Under the pieces are notes generated by a model that saw nothing but the letters and a program-made list of their open reading frames with translations, was not told the origin of the DNA and did no database searches. Source: Pseudomonadota bacterium (GTDB lineage Bacteria > Pseudomonadota > Alphaproteobacteria > Rhizobiales > Methylopilaceae). From it: a stretch of 5,654 nt of DNA. The position numbers and the translations under genes were made by a program. The DNA is taken from NCBI GenBank assembly GCA_023389135.1, contig JAEWEX010000221.1:1-5654 (forward strand), written 5' to 3'. The stretch's first letter is position 1, and each line of letters starts with the position of its first letter. Of this stretch, positions 1-5,264 are shown in pieces.

Positions 1-1
1 C

Positions 2-256
2 GCCGCAGGCGAGACCTGTCCGTTGTGGCCCGGCCAGCCCATGACCGCCCATTGGGGCGTGCCCGACCCCGCCGCCGCGACCGGCACCGAGGCCGAGCGG
101 TGCCTGGCGTTCTCGGACGCCTACCGGATGCTGCTCAACCGCCTGTCCATCTTCGTCAACCTGCCCATGGCCTCGCTCGACCGGCTGACGCTCCAGAAGC
201 GGCTGACGGACATCGGCCGCATCCGCGACGACGGCGGCGCCGAGAGCGCGGCGTGA
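2..256 (+). CDS. arsC: Arsenate reductase, LMW-phosphatase (thioredoxin-coupled) type, C-terminal part
   Basis: This is the 3' end of a gene that enters from outside the window; 84 residues and the TGA stop are visible. The segment [20 protein letters not shown], followed by an Ala-Phe-x-Asp-Ala-Tyr-like helix and an [11 protein letters not shown] stretch, matches the C-terminal half of ArsC proteins of the low-molecular-weight tyrosine phosphatase fold. In that family the enzyme reduces arsenate to arsenite in the cytoplasm, using a Cys-x5-Arg phosphate loop at the N-terminus and a thiol partner. That loop lies outside the window, so catalytic competence cannot be judged. The acr3 gene starts 14 nt after its stop, consistent with one transcript and with reductase-to-pump delivery. 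A related phosphatase-fold protein without arsenate activity cannot be excluded, but the context makes that unlikely. Confidence 0.85.
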   Translation, partial: AAGETCPLWPGQPMTAHWGVPDPAAATGTEAERCLAFSDAYRMLLNRLSIFVNLPMASLDRLTLQKRLTDIGRIRDDGGAESAA

Positions 257-270
257 CGGGAAGAACCACA

Positions 271-1344
271 ATGCCACCCGCCGCGACCGCCGCCCGCCCC
301 CGCCTGTCCTTCCTCGACCGCAACCTGACGCTGTGGATCTTCGCCGCCATGGCGCTCGGCGTCGCGCTCGGCTCGGCATTCCCGACCGTGCCCGTCGCGC
401 TGGAGGGAATGTCGGTGGGCGCCACCAACATCCCCATCGCCATCGGGCTCATCGTCATGATGTACCCGCCGCTGGCCAAGGTGCGCTACGAGGCGCTGCC
501 GCGCATCTTCCGCGACTGGCGGGTCCTGCTCCTGTCGCTGGTTCAGAACTGGCTGATCGGCCCGGTGCTGATGTTCGCGCTGGCCGTGATCTTCCTGCGC
601 GACCAGCCGGAATACATGACCGGCCTGATCCTGATCGGGCTCGCCCGCTGCATCGCCATGGTGCTGGTGTGGAACCAGCTCGCCGAGGGCGACAACCAGT
701 ACGTGGCTGGCCTGGTCGCCTTCAACTCCATCTTCCAGATCGTGTTCTTCAGCGCCTACGCCTGGTTCTTCCTGTCCGTGCTGCCGCCCATGCTCGGGCT
801 GGAGGGCAGCGTCATCGAGGTGGGCTTCGGCACCATCGCTGAGGCGGTGCTGATCTATCTTGGCATTCCGTTCGCCGCGGGCTTCCTCACCCGGTACACG
901 CTGGTCCGGGCGAAGGGCGAGCGCTGGTACGAGACGGCTTTCCTGCCGCGCATCGGCCCGCTGACCCTGGTGGCGCTGCTGTTCACCATCGCCGCCATGT
1001 TCACGCTCAAGGGCGCCATGGTGCTGGAACTGCCGCTGGACGCGCTGCGCATCGCCGTGCCGCTGGCGATCTACTTCCTCGTGATGTTCATGGTCAGCTT
1101 CTGGATGGGCCGACTGATCGAGGCCGATTACCCGCGCACCACGGCCATCGCCTTCACGGCCGCGAGCAACAATTTCGAGCTCGCCATCGCGGTGGCCATC
1201 GCCACCTTCGGCCTGGCCTCCCCGGTCGCCTTCGCAACCGTGATCGGCCCGCTGGTCGAGGTGCCGGTGCTGATCGCGCTCGTCAGCATGGCCCTGTGGC
1301 TGCGCAGGCGGTGGTTCGGCGGCGCTGCGACGGAGCCGGTCTGA
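271..1344 (+). CDS. acr3: Acr3-family arsenite efflux permease
   Basis: The 357-residue inner-membrane protein has about ten hydrophobic segments and the usual Acr3 length. It exports arsenite (some members also antimonite) using the membrane potential or proton gradient. Family marks are [18 protein letters not shown] in the fourth membrane segment and [18 protein letters not shown] followed by [10 protein letters not shown] near the C-terminus. Cys127 and Glu303 sit exactly as far apart (176 residues) as the Cys129 and Glu305 reported as functionally essential in Corynebacterium glutamicum Acr3. The ATG at 271 is chosen because a purine-rich GGGAAG (258-263) precedes it and the protein then begins with a normal short cytoplasmic tail before segment one. 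The open frame extends upstream to 25 but there overlaps the preceding arsC in another frame. The stop overlaps the next start by 1 nt (TGATG), suggesting translational coupling. ArsB-type permeases are unrelated in sequence, so Acr3 is clear. Confidence 0.96.
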   Translation: MPPAATAARPRLSFLDRNLTLWIFAAMALGVALGSAFPTVPVALEGMSVGATNIPIAIGLIVMMYPPLAKVRYEALPRIFRDWRVLLLSLVQNWLIGPVLMFALAVIFLRDQPEYMTGLILIGLARCIAMVLVWNQLAEGDNQYVAGLVAFNSIFQIVFFSAYAWFFLSVLPPMLGLEGSVIEVGFGTIAEAVLIYLGIPFAAGFLTRYTLVRAKGERWYETAFLPRIGPLTLVALLFTIAAMFTLKGAMVLELPLDALRIAVPLAIYFLVMFMVSFWMGRLIEADYPRTTAIAFTAASNNFELAIAVAIATFGLASPVAFATVIGPLVEVPVLIALVSMALWLRRRWFGGAATEPV

Positions 1345-2171
1345 TGAGCGTCACCATCTTTCACAATCCCGGTTGCGGCACCTCGTCGAACACCCTCGCC
1401 GTGCTGGAGGCGGCGGGCCTCGCGCCGCGGGTGGTCGAATATCTTCAGACGCCGCCCTCCCCGCCGGAAATCGTCGATCTGGCCCGGCGGGCGGGCGTGC
1501 CGCTGCGCGCACTGATCCGACGCCGGGGCACACCGTTCGACCAATTGGGGCTCGGCGATCCGGGCATGACGGACGCCGATCTGCTGGACGCCATCGCCGC
1601 CCACCCGATCCTCCTGAACCGGCCCATCGTGGTGACGGACAAGGCGGTGGCGCTGTGCCGGCCCTCGGACGCCGTCCTCGACATGATCGAGGCCCCGACC
1701 CCCGATGTCATGCGCAAGGCCGACGGCGCGCCGCTGGTGACGGTGCGGCCGCTGGCCGAGGCCGAGGCTGCCCGCAATGCGCTCGCCGCGGCGGGCCTGC
1801 CCGTGGACGGCATTGAAGGCGCGCACGTCGCGCTGTTCGAGGCGATCGACAGCACGCGCGCCCGCGTCGGCTTCGGCGCCCTGGAGGGTAAGGGACCCGA
1901 CCTGCTGCTGCGCTCGATCGTCATAGTGCCCGAGCGGCGCGGCCAGGGGCTCGGCGCGCCCCTCGTCCATGCGCTGGAGCGGGCGGCGGCAAGGCGTGGC
2001 GCCGAGCGCCTGCATCTGCTGACCGACACCGCGCCGTTCTTCGAGACGGCGGGCTTCGGGCGCGCCGACCGGATGTCGGCACCGCAGTCCATCGCCGCGA
2101 CAGCCGAATTTTCAACCCTCTGCCCCGCGTCCGCGGTCTACCTGACCAGGCCGGTCCGCACGGACTGGTAG
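1344..2171 (+). CDS. Fusion of glutaredoxin-type arsenate reductase (ArsC) and ArsN2-like GNAT acetyltransferase
   Basis: This 275-residue protein has two domains. Residues 1-120 are an ArsC of the glutaredoxin-coupled (E. coli R773-like) class. HNPGCGTS places the catalytic Cys at 11, and Arg59, Arg93 (HPILLNRPIVV) and Arg106 (LCRPS) match R773 Cys12, Arg60, Arg94 and Arg107 with a constant offset of one. The Arg usually found in the CGTSRNTL loop is Ser15 here. Residues about 131-275 are a GNAT fold. LLLRSIVIVPERRGQGLG holds the acetyl-CoA loop RRGQGLG (198-204); LHLLTDTAPFFETAGF and the C-terminal EFSTLCPASAVYLTR (Cys260) are typical of ArsN2 proteins of ars operons. Arsenate reduction is well supported. 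The acetyl acceptor is unknown: the related ArsN1 acetylates arsinothricin, but ArsN2 should not be assumed to do so. The ATG at 1344 overlaps the acr3 stop by 1 nt and has GGAG (1332-1335) 8 nt upstream. Confidence 0.92.
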   Translation: MSVTIFHNPGCGTSSNTLAVLEAAGLAPRVVEYLQTPPSPPEIVDLARRAGVPLRALIRRRGTPFDQLGLGDPGMTDADLLDAIAAHPILLNRPIVVTDKAVALCRPSDAVLDMIEAPTPDVMRKADGAPLVTVRPLAEAEAARNALAAAGLPVDGIEGAHVALFEAIDSTRARVGFGALEGKGPDLLLRSIVIVPERRGQGLGAPLVHALERAAARRGAERLHLLTDTAPFFETAGFGRADRMSAPQSIAATAEFSTLCPASAVYLTRPVRTDW

Positions 2172-2185
2172 AGCCGGCAGGGCTG

Positions 2186-2236
2186 TTCATCGACATTCAT
2201 CGATGCATTTTCATTGACGCATTTCGATTTATCGAT
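2186..2236 (+). promoter_or_regulatory. Candidate ArsR operator region with repeated TTCATYGA and TCGAT/ATCGA elements
   Basis: The gap before arsR is AT-rich compared with the rest of the window and contains repeated short elements. Three direct copies of TTCATYGA lie at 2186-2193, 2196-2203 and 2210-2217; the first two are exactly 10 nt apart, about one helical turn. An 8-bp palindrome CATCGATG lies at 2198-2205. A perfect inverted repeat TCGAT-TT-ATCGA lies at 2224-2235, inside the likely promoter spacer. ArsR/SmtB repressors bind short AT-rich dyads overlapping their own promoter, so autoregulation here is plausible. Which repeat is the true operator cannot be decided from one sequence. 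Confidence 0.5.
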
Positions 2237-2243
2237 TTATTCT
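2214..2243 (+). promoter_or_regulatory. Candidate sigma-70-type promoter of arsR
   Basis: TTGACG (2214-2219, five of six matches to the -35 consensus) is followed after 18 nt by TATTCT (2238-2243, four of six matches to the -10 consensus). Transcription would be expected to begin about 7 nt further, at or very near 2250, which is the A of the arsR ATG. No Shine-Dalgarno-like purine stretch lies just before that ATG, which fits a leaderless or nearly leaderless message. The match to the -10 consensus is imperfect, so the exact start point is uncertain. Confidence 0.45.
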
Positions 2244-2249
2244 TCGGGC

Positions 2250-2585
2250 ATGACACCGGACCTCTTCAAGGCGTTCGCCGATCCCGCCCGCATCCGCATC
2301 GTCGAGTTCCTCAAGCGCGCCGACAAGCCGTGCTGCTCCGACGAGGACCGCGTCTGCGCGTGCGACATCGAGGGGATGCTCGGCCTGTCCCAGCCCACGG
2401 TCAGCCATCACATGAAGGTGCTGGTATCGGCGGGGCTGGTGGAGGCGGAGAAGGCCGGCCGCTTCTCGTATTACCGCATCAACCGCACCGCCTTTGCACG
2501 GTTGGCCGCGTGGCTCGACGGCTTCGTCGGCGACGTGGTGCCCGACGATGCGCCGCAGCCAGGAGAACGCCTCCGTGCCAACTGA
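2250..2585 (+). CDS. arsR: ArsR-family metalloregulator (arsenite-responsive repressor)
   Basis: This 111-residue protein is a compact winged helix-turn-helix regulator of the ArsR/SmtB family. It opens with FKAFADPARIRIVEFL, typical of helix one. The recognition helix is LSQPTVSHHMKVL (46-58), and the wing follows at about 65-77 (EAEKAGRFSYYRI). Cys36-Ala-Cys38-Asp matches the Cys-Val-Cys-Asp arsenite site of plasmid R773 ArsR. A further pair, Cys28-Cys29, lies in a short insert before it. In this family the apo-dimer represses the operon and As(III) or Sb(III) binding to cysteines releases DNA. The ATG at 2250 is preferred over an in-frame TTG at 2214, because the extra 12 codons run through the promoter-like and operator-like repeats and would add a tail unlike the family. 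The 3' end overlaps the flavoprotein start by 11 nt. The gene lies inside the cluster rather than at its head. Confidence 0.93.
   Translation: MTPDLFKAFADPARIRIVEFLKRADKPCCSDEDRVCACDIEGMLGLSQPTVSHHMKVLVSAGLVEAEKAGRFSYYRINRTAFARLAAWLDGFVGDVVPDDAPQPGERLRAN
2561..2577 (+). promoter_or_regulatory. Ribosome binding site and GTG start of the flavoprotein gene
   Basis: AGGAG at 2561-2565 lies 9 nt before a GTG at 2575, inside the last codons of arsR. This is the only good Shine-Dalgarno sequence near the possible starts of the flavoprotein frame. It argues against the in-frame ATG at 2548 and TTG at 2494, neither of which has such a site. The GTG also places the FAD-binding Gly-x-Gly-x-x-Gly loop at residues 14-19, the normal distance from the N-terminus. 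Confidence 0.65.
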
Positions 2586-3879
2586 TCTCGCCTCCCTCCC
2601 CGTCGCCATCGTGGGCGCCGGGCCCGTCGGGCTCGCCGCTGCCGCTCATCTTCTGGAGCGCGGGCTCTGCCCTGTGGTGCTGGAGGCCGGAGCGTCCGCC
2701 GGGCGCGCCGTTTCCGCCTGGGGCCATGTGCGGATGTTCTCGCCGTGGCGCTACGACATCGACAAGGCCTGCCGCCGCCTGCTGGAGGCGGAGGGCTGGG
2801 TCGAGCCCGATGCGGAGCACCACCCCACCGGTGCGGAGTTCGTCGCCCGCTACCTGGCTCCACTCGCGTCAACCGCCGCGCTTGCCCCGCGCATCCGCTA
2901 TGGCCAGCATGTGGTGGCGATCGCACGCGCCGGCCTGGGCAAGGTTCAAGACCGTGGACGCGGCGACGCGCCGCTGGAGGTCCGCACCCGCGACGCGGCC
3001 GGCCGGGAGGCGACGCTCTACGCCCGCGCGGTGATCGACGCCTCCGGCACCTGGGACCGCCCCAACCCGGCCGGCGCCAGCGGCCTGCCCGCGCCCGGCG
3101 AGACCGGGGCCGCCGCCGCCATCCGGTACGGCATGCCGGACGTGCTCGGCCGTGATCGCGGACGCCATGCGGGTCGCACCACCATGGTGGTCGGCAGCGG
3201 CCATTCCGCCACCGGCACGCTGATCGACCTGGTCCGCCTGGCCGGCGAGGCGCAGGGAACGCGCATCGTGTGGGCATCGCGCCGCAAGGACGTCTCGACC
3301 GCATTCGGAGGCGGCGATGCCGACCAGTTGCCGGAGCGCGGCGCGCTCGGAACCCGACTGGCGGAACTGGTGGCCTCGGGCAGGATAAACGTGCGCGCGC
3401 CGTTCTCGGTCGAACGGATCGAGACCGCGGCGGATGGAAGACTGCGCGTCGCCGGCGCCACCGGCTGCTGCAATGTCGTCGAGGAGGTCGACCAACTGGT
3501 GGTCGCCACGGGATTCCGGCCCGACCTGGCGGTGCTGGCGGAGCTTCGCCTGTCGCTCGATCCGGCGCTGGAGTGCCCGGCCGCGCTCGGCCCCCTGGTC
3601 GACCCGAACCTGCACAGCTGCGGCACGGTGCGACCCCACGGGGCGGAAGAACTCGCCCACCCGGAGCCGGGCTTCTGGATCGCCGGCATGAAGAGCTATG
3701 GCAGGGCGCCGACCTTCCTGATGGCCACCGGCTACGAGCAGGTGCGATCCATCGCCGCCGAGATCGCCGGCGACCGCGAGGGCGCGCGGCGGGTGGAGCT
3801 CGACCTGCCGGAGACGGGCGTGTGCTCGGCGGCGCTGGTCGGCGCGCCGGAGGTCGCGTCCGGCGGCTGCTGCGGCTGA
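2575..3879 (+). CDS. ArsR-linked FAD/NAD(P)-dependent oxidoreductase (flavin monooxygenase-like)
   Basis: This is a 434-residue, soluble, probably cytoplasmic two-dinucleotide-fold flavoprotein. VAIVGAGPVGLAAAAHL (10-26), with Glu37 ending the second strand, is the FAD-binding Rossmann loop. VVGSGHSATG (from residue 205) is the second, NAD(P)H-binding loop. ATGFRPD (311-317) is the motif seen in flavin-containing and N-hydroxylating monooxygenases and related reductases. GFWIAGMKSYGRAPTFLMATGYEQ near the C-terminus reads as the closing FAD contact. Cysteines occur in a Gly-Cys-Cys-Asn patch and in the terminal GGCCG tail (Cys432, Cys433), which could bind trivalent arsenic or act as a redox pair; this is inference. 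Proteins of this type recur in bacterial ars clusters, some under the name ArsO, but a reaction is not established by sequence. Coupling to arsR suggests arsenite induction. Oxidation of an arsenical for export by the following MFS protein is one possibility; a thiol-redox role is another. Confidence 0.85.
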   Translation: MPTDLASLPVAIVGAGPVGLAAAAHLLERGLCPVVLEAGASAGRAVSAWGHVRMFSPWRYDIDKACRRLLEAEGWVEPDAEHHPTGAEFVARYLAPLASTAALAPRIRYGQHVVAIARAGLGKVQDRGRGDAPLEVRTRDAAGREATLYARAVIDASGTWDRPNPAGASGLPAPGETGAAAAIRYGMPDVLGRDRGRHAGRTTMVVGSGHSATGTLIDLVRLAGEAQGTRIVWASRRKDVSTAFGGGDADQLPERGALGTRLAELVASGRINVRAPFSVERIETAADGRLRVAGATGCCNVVEEVDQLVVATGFRPDLAVLAELRLSLDPALECPAALGPLVDPNLHSCGTVRPHGAEELAHPEPGFWIAGMKSYGRAPTFLMATGYEQVRSIAAEIAGDREGARRVELDLPETGVCSAALVGAPEVASGGCCG

Positions 3880-3978
3880 CCCCTCGACCAAAGACCCGGA
3901 CTGTCCCGCGCGCGGGCGTTGAAAGCGACCGCGCGACATCTGACAGTATGCCTGTCCTTACCGGTGGCCAGCCGCGCC
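3880..3978 (+). other. Gap between flavoprotein and MFS genes with a short dyad
   Basis: This 99-nt gap holds no gene. It contains a 12-bp GC palindrome CCCGCGCGCGGG (3905-3916) without a following T-run, so it is not a convincing terminator. It also contains an inverted repeat GACAG-TATGC-CTGTC (3942-3956) of 5-bp arms and 5-nt loop. TTGAAA (3919-3924) resembles a -35 box, but the only TAT-starting hexamer downstream (3947-3952) is 22 nt away, too far. A separate promoter for the transporter is therefore possible but not shown, and read-through from arsR is equally likely. Confidence 0.35.
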
Positions 3979-5166
3979 ATGACATCGCCGCCAGACCACA
4001 GCCCCGCCAGCAGGTCCGCCATCTTCCGGGTGGTGGTCGTGCTCGGCCCGCTGCAGATCCTCGGCTGGGGAACCACCTATTATCTCATCACGGTCATCGG
4101 TCCGCTCGTGGCCGCCGAGATGGGGTGGCCGCTCGCCACCGCCGCGGCGGGTTTCTCGGTCGCGCTGCTCGCCAGCAGCGTGCTGTCGCCGGTGGCGGGC
4201 CGCGCCATCGATGCGCTGGGCGGGCGGGGCGTGCTGGCGCTGGGCTCCGTGACGGTCGCCGCGGGCCAGGTTGCGCTGGCCACCGCATGGTCGCTGCCGC
4301 ACTATTTCACCGCCTGGGTGCTGATCGGCTTCGGCATGGCGCTGGCGCTCTACGACGCCGCCTTCTCCACCCTCGCCGGCATCTTCGGCCGCGACGGGCG
4401 GCGCGCCATCGCTGCGGTCACCCTGTTCGGCGGCTTCGCCTCCACGGCCGGCTGGCCGGCCACCGCCTTCCTCAGCGACTGGATCGGCTGGCGCGATACG
4501 GTGCTGGTGTTCGCCGCGCTCAACCTGCTGGTGGCGGCGCCCATGCACCGGTTCCTGGTGCCGGTTTCCGGCAGCCGCCACCGCCCCGCGGAGGCAGCCG
4601 TCGCCGCCCCCCCGCGCGAAGGCGACCGCAGGCTGTTCCTGTTGCTGGTGGTCGCGCTCGCCGGCAACTCGCTGGTGTTCGCCTCGCTGTCCGTCCACCT
4701 TCTGGAGATCCTGGGCCGCTACGGCTACGCCGCTGCGGCAGGCGTCGCCATCGGCACGCTGATCGGCCCCGCGCAGGTTGCCGGCCGCATCATGGAGATG
4801 GTGGCCGAGCGGCGCATCGACGCGCTGACCGCCGGACGCCTGGCTGCGCTGTTGCTGCCGCTGGCGCTGCTCCTGCTGATCGCGACGTCGGGCGGTGCTG
4901 CGGCGGTGTTCGCGGTGGCCTACGGCATCTCCAACGGCGTCACCACCATCGCCCGGGGCAATGTCCCGCTGCTGCTGTTCGGGCCGGTGGGATATGGCCG
5001 CAGGCAGGGCGTCATCGCGGCGACACTGCTCGTGTCGCAGGCGGCGGCGCCCATCGGCTTTGCCGCCATACTGGAACGGTTCGGCGTGGAGACTGCGCTG
5101 TATGCGGCGGTCGGCGTCTCGCTGGTCGCGCTGGCGGCATTCGCGGCGCTGAAGCGGCCGGCGTGA
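3979..5166 (+). CDS. Major facilitator superfamily transporter, probable arsenical exporter
   Basis: This 395-residue inner-membrane protein has about twelve hydrophobic segments in two halves, separated by a polar Ala/Pro/Arg-rich loop at about 197-218, the normal MFS layout. The first membrane segment contains GPLQILGWGTTYYL. GRAIDALGGR (74-83) is the loop 2-3 motif A of MFS carriers, with Ala where Arg usually follows Asp. No periplasmic binding or cytoplasmic enzyme domain is fused. MFS exporters in ars clusters include ArsK (arsenite and trivalent organoarsenicals) and ArsJ (1-arseno-3-phosphoglycerate). ArsJ is unlikely because its partner glyceraldehyde-3-phosphate dehydrogenase is absent here. 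ArsK or an unnamed carrier paired with the preceding flavoprotein remains open. The ATG at 3979 gives a short polar tail before segment one; its ribosome binding site is weak. An in-frame TTG at 3919 and GTG at 3964 are poorer choices. Confidence 0.82.
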   Translation: MTSPPDHSPASRSAIFRVVVVLGPLQILGWGTTYYLITVIGPLVAAEMGWPLATAAAGFSVALLASSVLSPVAGRAIDALGGRGVLALGSVTVAAGQVALATAWSLPHYFTAWVLIGFGMALALYDAAFSTLAGIFGRDGRRAIAAVTLFGGFASTAGWPATAFLSDWIGWRDTVLVFAALNLLVAAPMHRFLVPVSGSRHRPAEAAVAAPPREGDRRLFLLLVVALAGNSLVFASLSVHLLEILGRYGYAAAAGVAIGTLIGPAQVAGRIMEMVAERRIDALTAGRLAALLLPLALLLLIATSGGAAAVFAVAYGISNGVTTIARGNVPLLLFGPVGYGRRQGVIAATLLVSQAAAPIGFAAILERFGVETALYAAVGVSLVALAAFAALKRPA

Positions 5167-5177
5167 GATGCACGTTT

Positions 5178-5236
5178 GCGCCTTGCGGTCCGACGGTCGC
5201 CCGTGCTCCGTAGGCATTGGCGCGACCGCAAGACGC
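5178..5236 (+). repeat. Long imperfect inverted repeat in the gap after the MFS gene
   Basis: CTTGCGGTC (5182-5190) is the exact reverse complement of GACCGCAAG (5224-5232). The pairing continues outward, after one mismatch, for three more pairs (5178-5180 with 5234-5236). The arms enclose a 33-nt loop that can itself form a small stem, ACGG-TCGC-CCGT (5193-5204). There is no T-run after the 3' arm, so a classic intrinsic terminator is not supported. It lies between the ars genes and an apparently unrelated gene, so transcript end processing, RNA stabilisation or partial termination are possible roles. Confidence 0.4.
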
Positions 5237-5264
5237 GCAGCTCCGCAGGACAAGGCCCGACCGG

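Noticed and set aside
25..270. Longer acr3 frame beginning near 25
   Set aside because: The extra residues are Arg/Pro-rich and overlap the recognisable arsC frame; this is a GC-rich shadow, and the ATG at 271 fits the family.
2214..2249. N-terminal extension of arsR from an in-frame TTG at 2214
   Set aside because: The TTG is part of the best -35 box, the codons run through operator-like repeats, and the added residues do not resemble ArsR N-termini.
3905..3916. CCCGCGCGCGGG palindrome as a terminator after the flavoprotein gene
   Set aside because: It leaves no proper loop and no T-run follows; alternating GC palindromes are common at this composition.
3919..3952. TTGAAA / TATGCC as a promoter for the MFS gene
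   Set aside because: The 22-nt spacer is too long for a normal sigma-70 promoter and the second hexamer is a poor match.
2471..3985. Long antisense open frame of about 504 codons opposite the flavoprotein gene
   Set aside because: Its translation is Arg/Pro/Ala-rich, low in complexity and without motifs; the opposite strand has clear flavoprotein motifs. Long antisense frames are expected at this GC content.
4607..4613. Run of seven C in the MFS gene as a frameshift or phase-variation site
   Set aside because: The frame is intact on both sides and the run lies in the polar inter-half loop; a single C7 in GC-rich coding DNA is unremarkable.
3979..5166. MFS gene as arsJ
   Set aside because: ArsJ works with an adjacent glyceraldehyde-3-phosphate dehydrogenase, and none is present beside it in this window.
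3270..5213. Long + strand frame of about 647 codons across the flavoprotein and MFS genes
   Set aside because: It is out of frame with two recognisable proteins and is composed of Arg/Gly/Ala-rich sequence with no domain.
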